From contig RFIK01000108.1 of the NCBI GenBank assembly GCA_003695605.1, forward strand, positions 1 through 28,450: a stretch of DNA of 28,450 bases. The letters are read 5' to 3'. Positions 6,793-14,090 of the stretch are shown piece by piece. The position numbers were made by a program, and so were the translations under genes. This stretch comes from Chlorobiota bacterium. GTDB lineage: Bacteria > Bacteroidota > Ignavibacteria > Kapaibacteriales > NICIL-2. Within the stretch, counting starts at the first letter, position 1. Each line of letters starts with the position of its first letter. The notes under the pieces were generated by a model. That model saw only the letters and a program-made list of their open reading frames with translations, had not been told where the DNA came from and made no database searches.

Positions 6793-7491
6793 ATGCAAAA
6801 ACCAATTCATACGCTTGCCCGCATCATAGCGCGGCGCATTGCCGACGAAGGAGGCAAGTACTTCGAACTTCTGTTCGAGGTAGCCGAAGCAGCACCATAT
6901 TTGCCAGGGCAATATCTCAACGTTGTGCTCGATGGGCAGCGTCGCAGCTTCAGCATCGTCAACCTCCCCGAGGAGTTGCCACGCATTGAGCTTTTGATCG
7001 AGCGCATACCTGGAGGTATCGCGTCTCGTTACCTTGCGGAAGCCCCACTCCTGAGCTCGGTGGAAATCGTGTATCCATTTGGCCGGCTTGTGCCACAGGC
7101 AGAGAACGCTGAGCATCATATCCTTGTTGGCACAGGCTCGGGAATTGCATCGCTCCGACCAATTGCGGAGTGGCTCATCCGCAATACGAACCATAGCATT
7201 CAGCTCCTTTGGGGGTTGCGGTATCGGCAGAACCTCTTCTGGCAAGATTGGCTCGAGCGGCTTCAGTCCTCCCGCGCAAACGTCAGCGTGATGGTGACGC
7301 TGACCCAACCTGACAAGGAGTGGAGTGGCTTCCGAGGCCGTGTCACCGAACATGTCGGTGCGCTTCGGCTCGGGGAGAAAGCAGCTGTATACCTTTGCGG
7401 TGGAAAACCAATGCTCGATGACATGCGGCAGTTGCTCAAGGCAGCTGGCGTACCTTCTGCGCAGATCCTGACAGAGCAATTCCACCTCTGA
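6793..7491 (+). CDS. FAD/NAD(P)-binding ferredoxin-reductase-type oxidoreductase
   Basis: The 232 residues form a minimal FNR-type module: an N-terminal FAD beta-barrel with PGQYLNVVL and the flavin-binding RRSFSIVNLP (RxxS) motif, PFGRL before the linker, then an NAD(P) domain with LVGTGSGIASLRPI and the C-terminal CGGKPMLDDMRQLL. Such modules move electrons between NAD(P)H and flavin, ferredoxin or an oxygenase partner. There is no [2Fe-2S] domain, haem domain or transmembrane part, and no oxygenase or ferredoxin gene is near, so partner and direction are unknown. A flavin reductase or a ferredoxin-NADP reductase are both possible. The gene ends 7 bases before nnr. Confidence 0.8.
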   Translation: MQKPIHTLARIIARRIADEGGKYFELLFEVAEAAPYLPGQYLNVVLDGQRRSFSIVNLPEELPRIELLIERIPGGIASRYLAEAPLLSSVEIVYPFGRLVPQAENAEHHILVGTGSGIASLRPIAEWLIRNTNHSIQLLWGLRYRQNLFWQDWLERLQSSRANVSVMVTLTQPDKEWSGFRGRVTEHVGALRLGEKAAVYLCGGKPMLDDMRQLLKAAGVPSAQILTEQFHL

Positions 7492-7498
7492 GGTAACG

Positions 7499-9007
7499 AT
7501 GAAGCCGGTTCTCTCGCCAGCACAGATGCGCAATGCCGATCGCACTGCCAATGACCAGTGCGGCATTCCTGCTGTTGTGCTTATGGAGAATGCCGCTCGG
7601 TCAGCTGCAGAAATTCTCCGTCGGCGATACAAGTTGAGTCGGGATCGCTCGCTGCTCATTCTCTGCGGCAGTGGAAATAATGGTGGAGATGGACTGGCGC
7701 TAGCACGTCATCTCCACGAGGATGTATCGGTGACGGTCGTCCTCTGTGGAAACCCAGACCGTATGAGTGAGGAAACGCTGCTCAACTATCGCGCGTGTAT
7801 CCAACTCGGCATTCCAATCCTCGAGTGGCGCGGACTTGAGTCAGCTACAGTCTTGCCTGTTCATCCCAGTGTGATTGTGGATGGTTTGCTCGGTGTTGGG
7901 GCGCACGGAGAGCCACGTCCACCGATGGATTCCCTCATCGCCTGGGCAAATACTCAGCCTTCGAGTCGTGTCGCACTCGATGTACCCTCCGGTCTCGATG
8001 CGGACAGTGGAGTTGCATACACTCCATGCTTCCACGCTCACCTCACGATCACAATGGGTGCAATGAAAACGGGATTGCTCATCGGTGACGGACCCCAGAT
8101 GTGCGGCACGATCGAGGTTGCACCGATCGGCATTCCTGCGCGAATCCTCCGCGAGAAAGCAACAATCTGGCTGAGTGAACCTCAGGATGCCCTTGCTGCC
8201 TATCGCTTGCGGCAACCGCGCACGACGAAGTTCGACTACGGTCGTGTGCTCGTCGTCGCAGGTTCGGATGCGATGCCTGGTGCGGCAGCGCTCTGCGCGA
8301 ACGCTGCAGTTGCAGCAGGTGCTGGACTGGTCGAGCTGGTTTCGCCTGTGCTGCATCCAGCGCTCTTTCCAGAAGTCATGCCGTATCGGTACGAAGGCCG
8401 ATGGCTCGGTCGGGAGGCACTCCCTCTGCTTGCCGAGCGTATCGAGCGCGCAAGTGTATTAGTCATCGGTCCAGGGCTTGGCGCTGCAGAAGAGTCAATT
8501 GCGGTGGTTCAGCAGCTCCTTGCCCACTACGGTGGCAAGGTACCGATTGTGCTCGATGCCGATGGGCTTCGTGCGGTCAGGAGCGGAAGCGCACTCAACC
8601 GCGTAACACTCACACCGCACCGAGGCGAGCTGGCGCGAATGCTTGGGATTCGGAGCACCGAGATCGCACACACTGCGCATACCACTACACGCTCCCTGGC
8701 GGAAGGAACCGGTGCAACTGTTGTTCTCAAAGATTTCCCGATTCAAATCTGCGATGCAGAGCGGACATATTGGCTTAGTGCAAACAACCCTGCGCTCGCC
8801 AGTGGTGGGACGGGTGATGTGCTCAGCGGCATCATTGCCGCGCTGTGGGCACAAGGGTACGATCAATTCGAGGCAGCCTGGCTTGGTGTTGCACTCCATG
8901 CGGAGGCCGGACGCAAAGCAGCTGAACGCTATGGTGAGCTTGCTACGCGTGCATCGCTGGTGATTGAGGCTCTCGGCGAGATTAGTCGAACGCTCAGCTC
9001 CAGGTGA
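7499..9007 (+). CDS. nnr: Bifunctional NAD(P)HX epimerase / ADP-dependent NAD(P)HX dehydratase
   Basis: At 502 residues this is a full-length fusion of YjeF_N and a ribokinase-like domain. It repairs hydrated NADH and NADPH: the N-terminal part interconverts R and S epimers, the C-terminal part dehydrates the S form using ADP. Epimerase marks are CGSGNNGGDGLALARHL (about 57-73) and DVPSGLDADSG. The second half starts near 240 (FDYGRVLVVAGSDAMPGAAA) and has IGPGLG, LDADGL, TPHRGELARMLG and the nucleotide-site ALASGGTGDVLSG near 430-442. Start chosen at ATG with GAGG seven bases before it. The next gene begins 3 bases after the stop. Confidence 0.95.
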   Translation: MKPVLSPAQMRNADRTANDQCGIPAVVLMENAARSAAEILRRRYKLSRDRSLLILCGSGNNGGDGLALARHLHEDVSVTVVLCGNPDRMSEETLLNYRACIQLGIPILEWRGLESATVLPVHPSVIVDGLLGVGAHGEPRPPMDSLIAWANTQPSSRVALDVPSGLDADSGVAYTPCFHAHLTITMGAMKTGLLIGDGPQMCGTIEVAPIGIPARILREKATIWLSEPQDALAAYRLRQPRTTKFDYGRVLVVAGSDAMPGAAALCANAAVAAGAGLVELVSPVLHPALFPEVMPYRYEGRWLGREALPLLAERIERASVLVIGPGLGAAEESIAVVQQLLAHYGGKVPIVLDADGLRAVRSGSALNRVTLTPHRGELARMLGIRSTEIAHTAHTTTRSLAEGTGATVVLKDFPIQICDAERTYWLSANNPALASGGTGDVLSGIIAALWAQGYDQFEAAWLGVALHAEAGRKAAERYGELATRASLVIEALGEISRTLSSR

Positions 9008-9010
9008 GGC

Positions 9011-9373
9011 ATGCGACACTGGGTTGCGCGGCTGCCAGTCCTGGTGATGAGTATCGGAATCTTTTGGGTATCGAATCAGGCGGTACCGGTGCCGCAGCCA
9101 TTTTCCTTTGCTGATAAGTTCTACCATGTGCTCGCGTATGCTGTTTATGGGTGGACGCTTGTGCTTGCTGTGCGGACGTTCCCACTAACGTCGCGTCAAC
9201 GAATGATCCTTGCACTCACGATCGGAGTTCTTTTTGCAGCAAGCGATGAGCTGCATCAAGCGTTCATACCCGGCCGCACAGCCGATGTACTCGACTGGGT
9301 CGCAGACGCGCTGGGCATTGTGTGTGTAGTTGTATTGACCATCGTTCGAAACGAGCGTGCCTGTGCGAAGTGA
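9011..9373 (+). CDS. VanZ-like family membrane protein
   Basis: A 120-residue inner-membrane protein with about four hydrophobic segments. The VanZ signature is clear: FADKFYHVLAYAVYG near 33-47 and the block ASDELHQAFIPGRTADVLDW near 77-96, with the ordered D/E, H, Q, P, G, R, D and D residues. VanZ-like proteins are common in FCB genomes and of uncertain function; the name comes from a teicoplanin resistance gene, and resistance should not be assumed. Its last 17 bases overlap the preferred tgt start. Confidence 0.85.
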   Translation: MRHWVARLPVLVMSIGIFWVSNQAVPVPQPFSFADKFYHVLAYAVYGWTLVLAVRTFPLTSRQRMILALTIGVLFAASDELHQAFIPGRTADVLDWVADALGIVCVVVLTIVRNERACAK

Positions 9374-10523
9374 GTGGTTCGAACTTGTTGCAACCGATCC
9401 TGCCACAAAAGCACGAGCTGGATTGCTCCGAACAGAGCATGGAGTAGTCGAGACGCCTGTCTTTATGCCCGTCGCGACACAAGGCGCAATCAAGGCATTC
9501 GACCATCGCATTGCAGGCGAACTTTCGTATCGCCTGCTGCTGGCAAATACCTACCACCTCTACCTTCGGCCGGGGACAGATGTCCTCCGTCGTGCTGGCG
9601 GACTGCATCGCTTTATGCGTTGGGATGGTGCGCTGTTGACCGATAGCGGCGGTTTCCAGGTGTACTCGCTCGGCAGCCTCCGCCGCGTGCGTGATGATGG
9701 GGTCGAATTCCGATCCCATGTGGATGGTTCGCGACATCTGTTCACGCCAGAGTCTGTCATTGCGCACCAGCGTGCAATCGGTGCGGACATCGTAATGGCG
9801 TTCGATGAGTGCATCGGGTACCCTGCGACGTACCAGGAGGCAACTGCAGCAATGCAGCGAAGCATCCGGTGGGAACGCCGATGCCTGGAATCTCACCGCG
9901 AGCAGGAGTTCCCTTACGGCTACCGTCAGCAGCTCTTTGGCATCATCCAGGGGAGCATCTACCTCGATCTGCGGCAACGCTGCATCGAAGAGCTCTGTGC
10001 GCTACCCTTCGATGGTTATGCAATCGGTGGGTTGGCGGTTGGGGAGCCGGTAGCGGTGATGTACGATGTGGTGGATCATTCGACCGATCTGCTCCCAGCC
10101 GATACGGCGCGCTACTTGATGGGGGTGGGAACGCCGCAGAATATTCTCCGCGCTATTGAGCTTGGCGTGGATATGTTCGACTGTGTCATGCCGACCCGAA
10201 ACGCACGCAACGGCACACTCTTTACAACGCGCGGTCGAATCAACATCCGCAATCAACGGTTCAAGTTCAGCGATGAGCCGCTCGATCCAGCATGGGAAGA
10301 GCTCGGCGTCGAACCATTCTCGCTGGGGTATGTGCGGCATCTTTTTGTCAGCGGTGAAATTCTCGGCTTGACCATTGCCACGATGCAGAACCTTGCGTTC
10401 TACCGCTGGCTTGTTCGGACGGCACGCGAGAAAATACTCACTGGCAGCTTCCGTCAATGGGCGCAGTGTTTCCTCGAGCAATTCTACCCAGAGACCACAC
10501 TCGAGGGTGAGCGCTCGACGTGA
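9357..10523 (+). CDS. tgt: tRNA-guanine(34) transglycosylase lacking the zinc ligands
   Basis: The 388-residue protein is a bacterial-type Tgt, which swaps G34 of GUN-anticodon tRNAs for preQ1 in queuosine synthesis. The catalytic core is intact: LLTDSGGFQVYSLG with general acid/base Asp96, MAFDECIGYP, FGIIQGSIYLDLR, GYAIGGLAVGE and GVDMFDCVMPTRNARNG (270-286) with the nucleophilic Asp. The odd part is the C-terminus. Where the family has CxCxxC and, 26 residues later, a His that bind structural zinc, this protein has Trp313, Glu315, Val318 and Gln344 at unchanged spacing. Start is GTG 9357 or GTG 9363. yajC follows as in many genomes, but queA and secD are absent. Activity or another modification role remains to be shown. 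Confidence 0.93.
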   Translation: MPVRSEWFELVATDPATKARAGLLRTEHGVVETPVFMPVATQGAIKAFDHRIAGELSYRLLLANTYHLYLRPGTDVLRRAGGLHRFMRWDGALLTDSGGFQVYSLGSLRRVRDDGVEFRSHVDGSRHLFTPESVIAHQRAIGADIVMAFDECIGYPATYQEATAAMQRSIRWERRCLESHREQEFPYGYRQQLFGIIQGSIYLDLRQRCIEELCALPFDGYAIGGLAVGEPVAVMYDVVDHSTDLLPADTARYLMGVGTPQNILRAIELGVDMFDCVMPTRNARNGTLFTTRGRINIRNQRFKFSDEPLDPAWEELGVEPFSLGYVRHLFVSGEILGLTIATMQNLAFYRWLVRTAREKILTGSFRQWAQCFLEQFYPETTLEGERST

Positions 10524-10553
10524 TTTGTTCCACAACCTCAAAGATGCGTCACT

Positions 10554-10904
10554 ATGCGCCTTCTTGTTCTTTTGATTGCATTGTTGGGTATGCCGCTGTG
10601 GGCTCAGCAACCTGGCGCACCTGATCCGACGGGGCAGCTGATTTCCACTGTGGTGATGTTCGGTCTCATCATCGCAGTGTTCTACTTTTTCATCATCCGC
10701 CCCCAGCAAAAACGCCAGCGCGAGATGAAGCAAATGCTCGACCAACTCAAACGCGGCGACCGTGTCGTTACCAGTGCTGGGATCCACGGCACTGTCGCCG
10801 AGATTGATGACAAAACGGTTGTCCTCCAAGTTGCCGATAACGTTCGCATGCGGTTCGAGAAAGTTGCTATCGCAACGGTCGAGAAAAAGCAGTCGAACGA
10901 TTGA
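10554..10904 (+). CDS. yajC: Sec translocon accessory protein YajC
   Basis: The 116-residue membrane protein has a hydrophobic N-terminus (probably a signal or anchor, MRLLVLLIALLGMPLWAQQ), then one strong membrane helix near 30-48 (STVVMFGLIIAVFYFFII) followed by RPQQKRQREMKQML, the YajC hallmark. The C-terminal beta part has LKRGDRVVTSAGIHGTVAEI. YajC is a small partner of SecDF in protein export. The tgt-yajC pair is classical, but secD does not follow; ribBA does. The extra N-terminal hydrophobic stretch is longer than in the E. coli protein. Confidence 0.93.
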   Translation: MRLLVLLIALLGMPLWAQQPGAPDPTGQLISTVVMFGLIIAVFYFFIIRPQQKRQREMKQMLDQLKRGDRVVTSAGIHGTVAEIDDKTVVLQVADNVRMRFEKVAIATVEKKQSND

Positions 10905-10917
10905 ACCTTCGAGTGCG

Positions 10918-12123
10918 ATGCAGTTTGATACCATCGAACGTGCCGCCGATGAGCTCCGACGCGGTCGAATGATTGTCATCGCCGATGACGAAGACCGTGA
11001 GAACGAAGGCGATGTCGCGTGCGCTGCGCAGTTCTGCACTCCTGAGCACGTCCGTTTCATGGCGAACTATGCGCGTGGACTCATCTGCGTTCCGATGCGG
11101 AAGCAGCGCGCCGATGCCGTCGGGTTGGAGCCGATGGTCGCTTCGAACACGGCATTGCACGGAACAGGCTTCACTGTGTCGGTGGACTACATCCACGGCA
11201 CGACGACTGGGATTTCCGCTGCGGATCGGAGCGCGACCATTCGTGCACTTGCAGATCCGAACGCCAAGCCGAGCGACTTTGCGCGTCCGGGGCACGTGTT
11301 CCCGCTCATTGCTCGGGATGAGGGCGTGCTCCGCCGAGCCGGCCATACAGAAGCAATTGTGGACTTGTGCACCATCGCAGGACTTGAACCGGTCGGTGTC
11401 ATTTGTGAGATAGTCGGCGACGATGGCGAGATGCTGCGGGGAGAACAGCTTGTCGAATTTGCACGACGCCATGGCATGGCAATCGTGACAATCAAGGATT
11501 TGATCGCCTATCGCTTGGAACGCGAGCGGCTCATCGAGCTCCGCGCAGAAACGCAACTTGCAACTGAGTACGGTGCGTTCACCTTCAAGGTGTACGTCAA
11601 CAAGCACGATGGAAAAGAGCATATTGCCTTGGTCAAAGGTACGATTGATCCAGCACAACCGGTTTTGGTTCGCGTGCACAGTGAGTGCATGACGGGCGAT
11701 GTTTTCGGTTCGCTCCACTGCGATTGTGGACAGCAGCTGCATGCTGCGCTCCGTGCGATCGAGCAGGAAGGCACAGGCGTTCTGCTCTACATGCGGCAGG
11801 AAGGGCGCGGCATCGGTCTTGTAGCGAAGATTCAGGCGTATCAGCTCCAGCAGGAACGTGGGCTTGATACAGTGGATGCGAACATCCATCTCGGCTTCAA
11901 ACCTGATGCGCGAGAGTACGGCATCGGCGCGCAGATCCTCTATGACCTTGGCGTCCGTAAGATGCGGCTGCTGACGAATAACCCGAAAAAGCGCGTTGGA
12001 CTTGCCAGCTTCGGTCTGGAAATTGTCGAACGCGTCCCGATCGTCATCGCGCCGAACCATATCAACCGGCGTTATTTGGAGACGAAAAAGCACAAGCTGG
12101 GGCACTTGCTCGAGGGCATTTAG
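10918..12123 (+). CDS. ribBA: Bifunctional 3,4-dihydroxy-2-butanone-4-phosphate synthase / GTP cyclohydrolase II
   Basis: This 401-residue fusion carries out both entry steps of riboflavin synthesis. The RibB half (1-200) forms the four-carbon unit from ribulose 5-phosphate: DDEDRENEGD (23-32), HGTTTGISAADRSAT, RPGHVFPL and GHTEAIVDL. The RibA half opens the GTP ring: SECMTGDVFGSLHCDCGQQL with the three zinc Cys, RQEGRGIGL, and the end LLTNNPKKRVGL. Start ATG 10918 gives MQFDTIERAADELR, the normal RibB N-terminus; longer forms overlap yajC. There is only a 13-base gap, so no FMN riboswitch lies directly before it. A strong terminator follows. Confidence 0.97.
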   Translation: MQFDTIERAADELRRGRMIVIADDEDRENEGDVACAAQFCTPEHVRFMANYARGLICVPMRKQRADAVGLEPMVASNTALHGTGFTVSVDYIHGTTTGISAADRSATIRALADPNAKPSDFARPGHVFPLIARDEGVLRRAGHTEAIVDLCTIAGLEPVGVICEIVGDDGEMLRGEQLVEFARRHGMAIVTIKDLIAYRLERERLIELRAETQLATEYGAFTFKVYVNKHDGKEHIALVKGTIDPAQPVLVRVHSECMTGDVFGSLHCDCGQQLHAALRAIEQEGTGVLLYMRQEGRGIGLVAKIQAYQLQQERGLDTVDANIHLGFKPDAREYGIGAQILYDLGVRKMRLLTNNPKKRVGLASFGLEIVERVPIVIAPNHINRRYLETKKHKLGHLLEGI

Positions 12124-12145
12124 TGCTCTGGCAGTTTTCCACTCA

Positions 12146-12182
12146 GTACACCGCCGCACACGTTGTGGCGGCGTACTTTTTT
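12146..12182 (+). terminator. Rho-independent terminator after ribBA
   Basis: GTACaCCGCCGCAC (12146-12159) and GTGGCGGcGTAC (12165-12176) form a GC-rich stem with a mismatch and small bulge, followed by six T (12177-12182). Confidence 0.85.
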
Positions 12183-12214
12183 GAGAGTGTTCATTTTTCA
12201 GGAGAAATGAAGCG

Positions 12215-12697
12215 ATGGCTGAGACAATCTACCTGACACGAGAGCGGATGCGCCAGCTCCAAGAGGAGCTCCACCAGCTCAAGACGCACGGACGCGCTGC
12301 TATTGCAAGCAAGATTGCTGAAGCGCGCTCACACGGCGACTTATCGGAAAACGCTGACTACGATGCTGCACTCCACGAACAAGAGCTGCTGGAGCTTCGC
12401 ATCGCCAAGCTCGAGCGGATCGTAGCATCAGCGAAAGTGATTGAACCGGCCGACTTGCCCGACGATGAGCGAGTGTACATCCTCAGCACGGTGCTACTTC
12501 TCAACGAACGGACGAACACCGAGATGCGCTTTACGCTCGTGAGCGCTGCTGAAGCCGACATCGAGCGTAATCGGCTTTCGGTCACCTCTCCCTTAGGCAA
12601 AGCACTGCTTGGAAAGACAGTCGGCCAATCCGTCGAGACCGCAACACCGAGTGGAACGGTGCGCTATCGGATTTTGGCAATCGAGAAACCGCAGTGA
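12215..12697 (+). CDS. greA: Transcription elongation factor GreA
   Basis: The 160 residues match GreA length. GreA enters the secondary channel of stalled RNA polymerase and induces cleavage of backtracked RNA. Residues 1-75 are the antiparallel coiled coil with the acidic tip HGDLSENADYDAA (40-52), where Asp41 and Glu44 are the pair that positions metal. The C-terminal FKBP-like domain ends with SPLGKALLGKTVGQSVET and RYRILAIEK. AGGAG ten bases before the ATG is one of the few recognisable Shine-Dalgarno sites in the window. It stands between two terminated units and is probably expressed alone. Confidence 0.96.
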   Translation: MAETIYLTRERMRQLQEELHQLKTHGRAAIASKIAEARSHGDLSENADYDAALHEQELLELRIAKLERIVASAKVIEPADLPDDERVYILSTVLLLNERTNTEMRFTLVSAAEADIERNRLSVTSPLGKALLGKTVGQSVETATPSGTVRYRILAIEKPQ

Positions 12698-12740
12698 GGC
12701 TAGAAACCGCATCCTGCCGAGCTTTTGGCGGAAAAAGTAC

Positions 12741-12772
12741 TTGCAAAGTAGCCTGGTAGCGCTGTATGTTTG
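12741..12772 (+). promoter_or_regulatory. Promoter of the HU gene (TTG-N21-TATGTTTG)
   Basis: TTG (12741-12743), 21 bases, then TATGTTTG (12765-12772) followed by C. It fits the Bacteroidota -33/-7 promoter and is the only one in the window where both elements are at good spacing. It predicts a start near 12779 and a leader of about 40 bases. Confidence 0.75.
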
Positions 12773-12817
12773 CGCTGCAATTTCCCAGTATGTTCCACCA
12801 TCTGTTGGGGATTTTCC

Positions 12818-13114
12818 ATGAACAAAGGCGAGCTGGTCGAGGCTATTGCCAAGACCGCCGGGCTTTCGAAGGCGCAAGCTGAGAGTGCCCTCAACGCAAC
12901 TTTGCATGCGATTCAATCATCGCTTGCGAAGGGGAATAGCGTGTCGCTCGTTGGCTTTGGTACCTTCGCGGTCTCAAAGCGCGCAGCGCGCAAGGGCAAA
13001 AATCCGCGCACGGGCGAGGTTATCAAAATCCCGGCTCGGAAAGTTGCTCGCTTCAAACCCGGCAAGGCACTGGCCGACGTCGTCAACAGCGGAAAAGTGC
13101 CGAAGGCAAAATAG
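12818..13114 (+). CDS. hup: HU-family DNA-binding protein
   Basis: The 98-residue protein is a nucleoid-organising HU/IHF-type factor that bends DNA as a dimer. It begins MNKGELVEAIAKTAGLSKAQ and has the core VSLVGFGTFAVSKRAARKGKNPRTGEVIKIPA: the GFGTF turn and the RxGxNPxTG tip of the DNA-binding arm, with the intercalating Pro. The end FKPGKALADVVN is standard, followed by a short Lys-rich tail. HU is more likely than IHF because there is one copy with a typical HU arm. ATG 12818 is chosen; it has its own promoter and terminator, in line with high expression. Confidence 0.96.
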   Translation: MNKGELVEAIAKTAGLSKAQAESALNATLHAIQSSLAKGNSVSLVGFGTFAVSKRAARKGKNPRTGEVIKIPARKVARFKPGKALADVVNSGKVPKAK

Positions 13115-13128
13115 TAGCCACTTTGAAC

Positions 13129-13156
13129 AAGCCGCTCTCCGGAGCGGCTTTTTTTT
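13129..13156 (+). terminator. Rho-independent terminator after the HU gene
   Basis: AAGCCGCTC-TCCG-GAGCGGCTT is a perfect stem (GC part 13131-13137 and 13142-13148) followed by eight T in all (13149-13156). It ends only 19 bases before the pyrB start. Confidence 0.93.
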
Positions 13157-13175
13157 GCATCGTCCAGTTGATGCA

Positions 13176-14090
13176 ATGCAGAATCACATACTGACGATCC
13201 CTCAGCTCGGCCTTGAGCGCTGCCAGACGATCCTTCGTCTTGCAGAGAAACTCCGTCATTCCAAGGCTATCCCGCGGCTCAGTGCAACAGTGGCAGTTGC
13301 CTTCTTTGAGCCGAGCACGCGCACGCGATTTTCCTTTGAGTTGGCAGCCCATCGTCTGGGGTGTCAGGTTGTATCATTTTCTGCCTCTGGCAGTAGTCTG
13401 GAAAAGGGGGAAAGCTTTGCTGATACACTCCGAACGCTCGAGGCAATGGGTGCCGATGCTATTGTCCTCCGACATTTTGCAAGCGGTGCAGCATACGCTG
13501 CAGCAGGCGTGCTCACTCGGGCAACGCTCATCAATGCTGGCGACGGTATGGCTGAGCATCCCACGCAAGCTCTCCTCGATGCACGAACGTTGCTGGACGT
13601 CTTCGGTAGCCTCGACGGCAAGCGCATCGCGATCATCGGAGACTGCCTCCACAGCCGAGTTTTTCGGTCAGACTACGCGTTGTTCCAGATGCTTGGGGCA
13701 CAGATTGGTATATGTGCACCCCCACTGTTGATGCCACGCTTGCTGCAGGACGCTGCTGTCGAGCGCTTTCCGGATGTTAATGCTGCGCTTACTTGGGCAG
13801 ATGCAGTCGTAGTGCTCCGTTTGCAGCGAGAGCGGATGGCTGCTGGCCTTGTCCCATCGCTTGCCGACTACCGCCGACGCTATGCTGTGACCCTCGAGAG
13901 GCTCGAACGCTCGAGTGCGTATGTGCTTCACCCAGGCCCAGTCAACCCTGGAGTTGAACTCGATGCAGCAGCCGTCGAACATCCGCGCAGTTTAATCGTG
14001 CGACAGGTAGCCAATGGTGTGCTCATTCGCACGGCACTGTTGATTGAGATTCTCGCGCAAGATTTTGTCCAACCTATCCTCTGCGACTGA
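13176..14090 (+). CDS. pyrB: Aspartate carbamoyltransferase catalytic chain
   Basis: The 304-residue enzyme joins carbamoyl phosphate and aspartate, the first committed pyrimidine step. Carbamoyl-phosphate motifs FFEPSTRTRFSFE (43-55) and SSLEKGESFADT (73-84) are intact, as are VLRH, EHPTQALLD, GDCLHSRVFRSD and the aspartate-loop LRLQRER (214-220). In HPGPVNPGVEL (252-262) Pro258 stands where the family usually has Arg (PxNRGVE). No regulatory chain pyrI is adjacent. ATG 13176 gives a normal N-terminus; an open frame continues back into HU but is not coding. The stop overlaps the carB start (TGATG), so the last two steps' enzymes are translationally linked. Confidence 0.95.
   Translation: MQNHILTIPQLGLERCQTILRLAEKLRHSKAIPRLSATVAVAFFEPSTRTRFSFELAAHRLGCQVVSFSASGSSLEKGESFADTLRTLEAMGADAIVLRHFASGAAYAAAGVLTRATLINAGDGMAEHPTQALLDARTLLDVFGSLDGKRIAIIGDCLHSRVFRSDYALFQMLGAQIGICAPPLLMPRLLQDAAVERFPDVNAALTWADAVVVLRLQRERMAAGLVPSLADYRRRYAVTLERLERSSAYVLHPGPVNPGVELDAAAVEHPRSLIVRQVANGVLIRTALLIEILAQDFVQPILCD

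Noticed and set aside
6703..7659. Minus-strand open frame of 318 codons over the reductase and start of nnr
   Set aside because: It spans two convincing + strand genes and shows no domain.
10905..10917. FMN riboswitch before ribBA
   Set aside because: Only 13 bases separate yajC and ribBA, and nothing fitting lies in the 30 bases before yajC.
10002..12159. Two long minus-strand open frames over tgt, yajC and ribBA
   Set aside because: They mirror well-conserved + strand genes; the products look like antisense translations.
12846..13175. Upstream extension of pyrB through the HU gene
   Set aside because: It would cross HU and its terminator; ATG 13176 gives the normal N-terminus.
13157..13175. 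Pyrimidine-responsive attenuator before pyrB
   Set aside because: The 19 bases after the HU terminator cannot hold one; the hairpin there fits simple HU termination.
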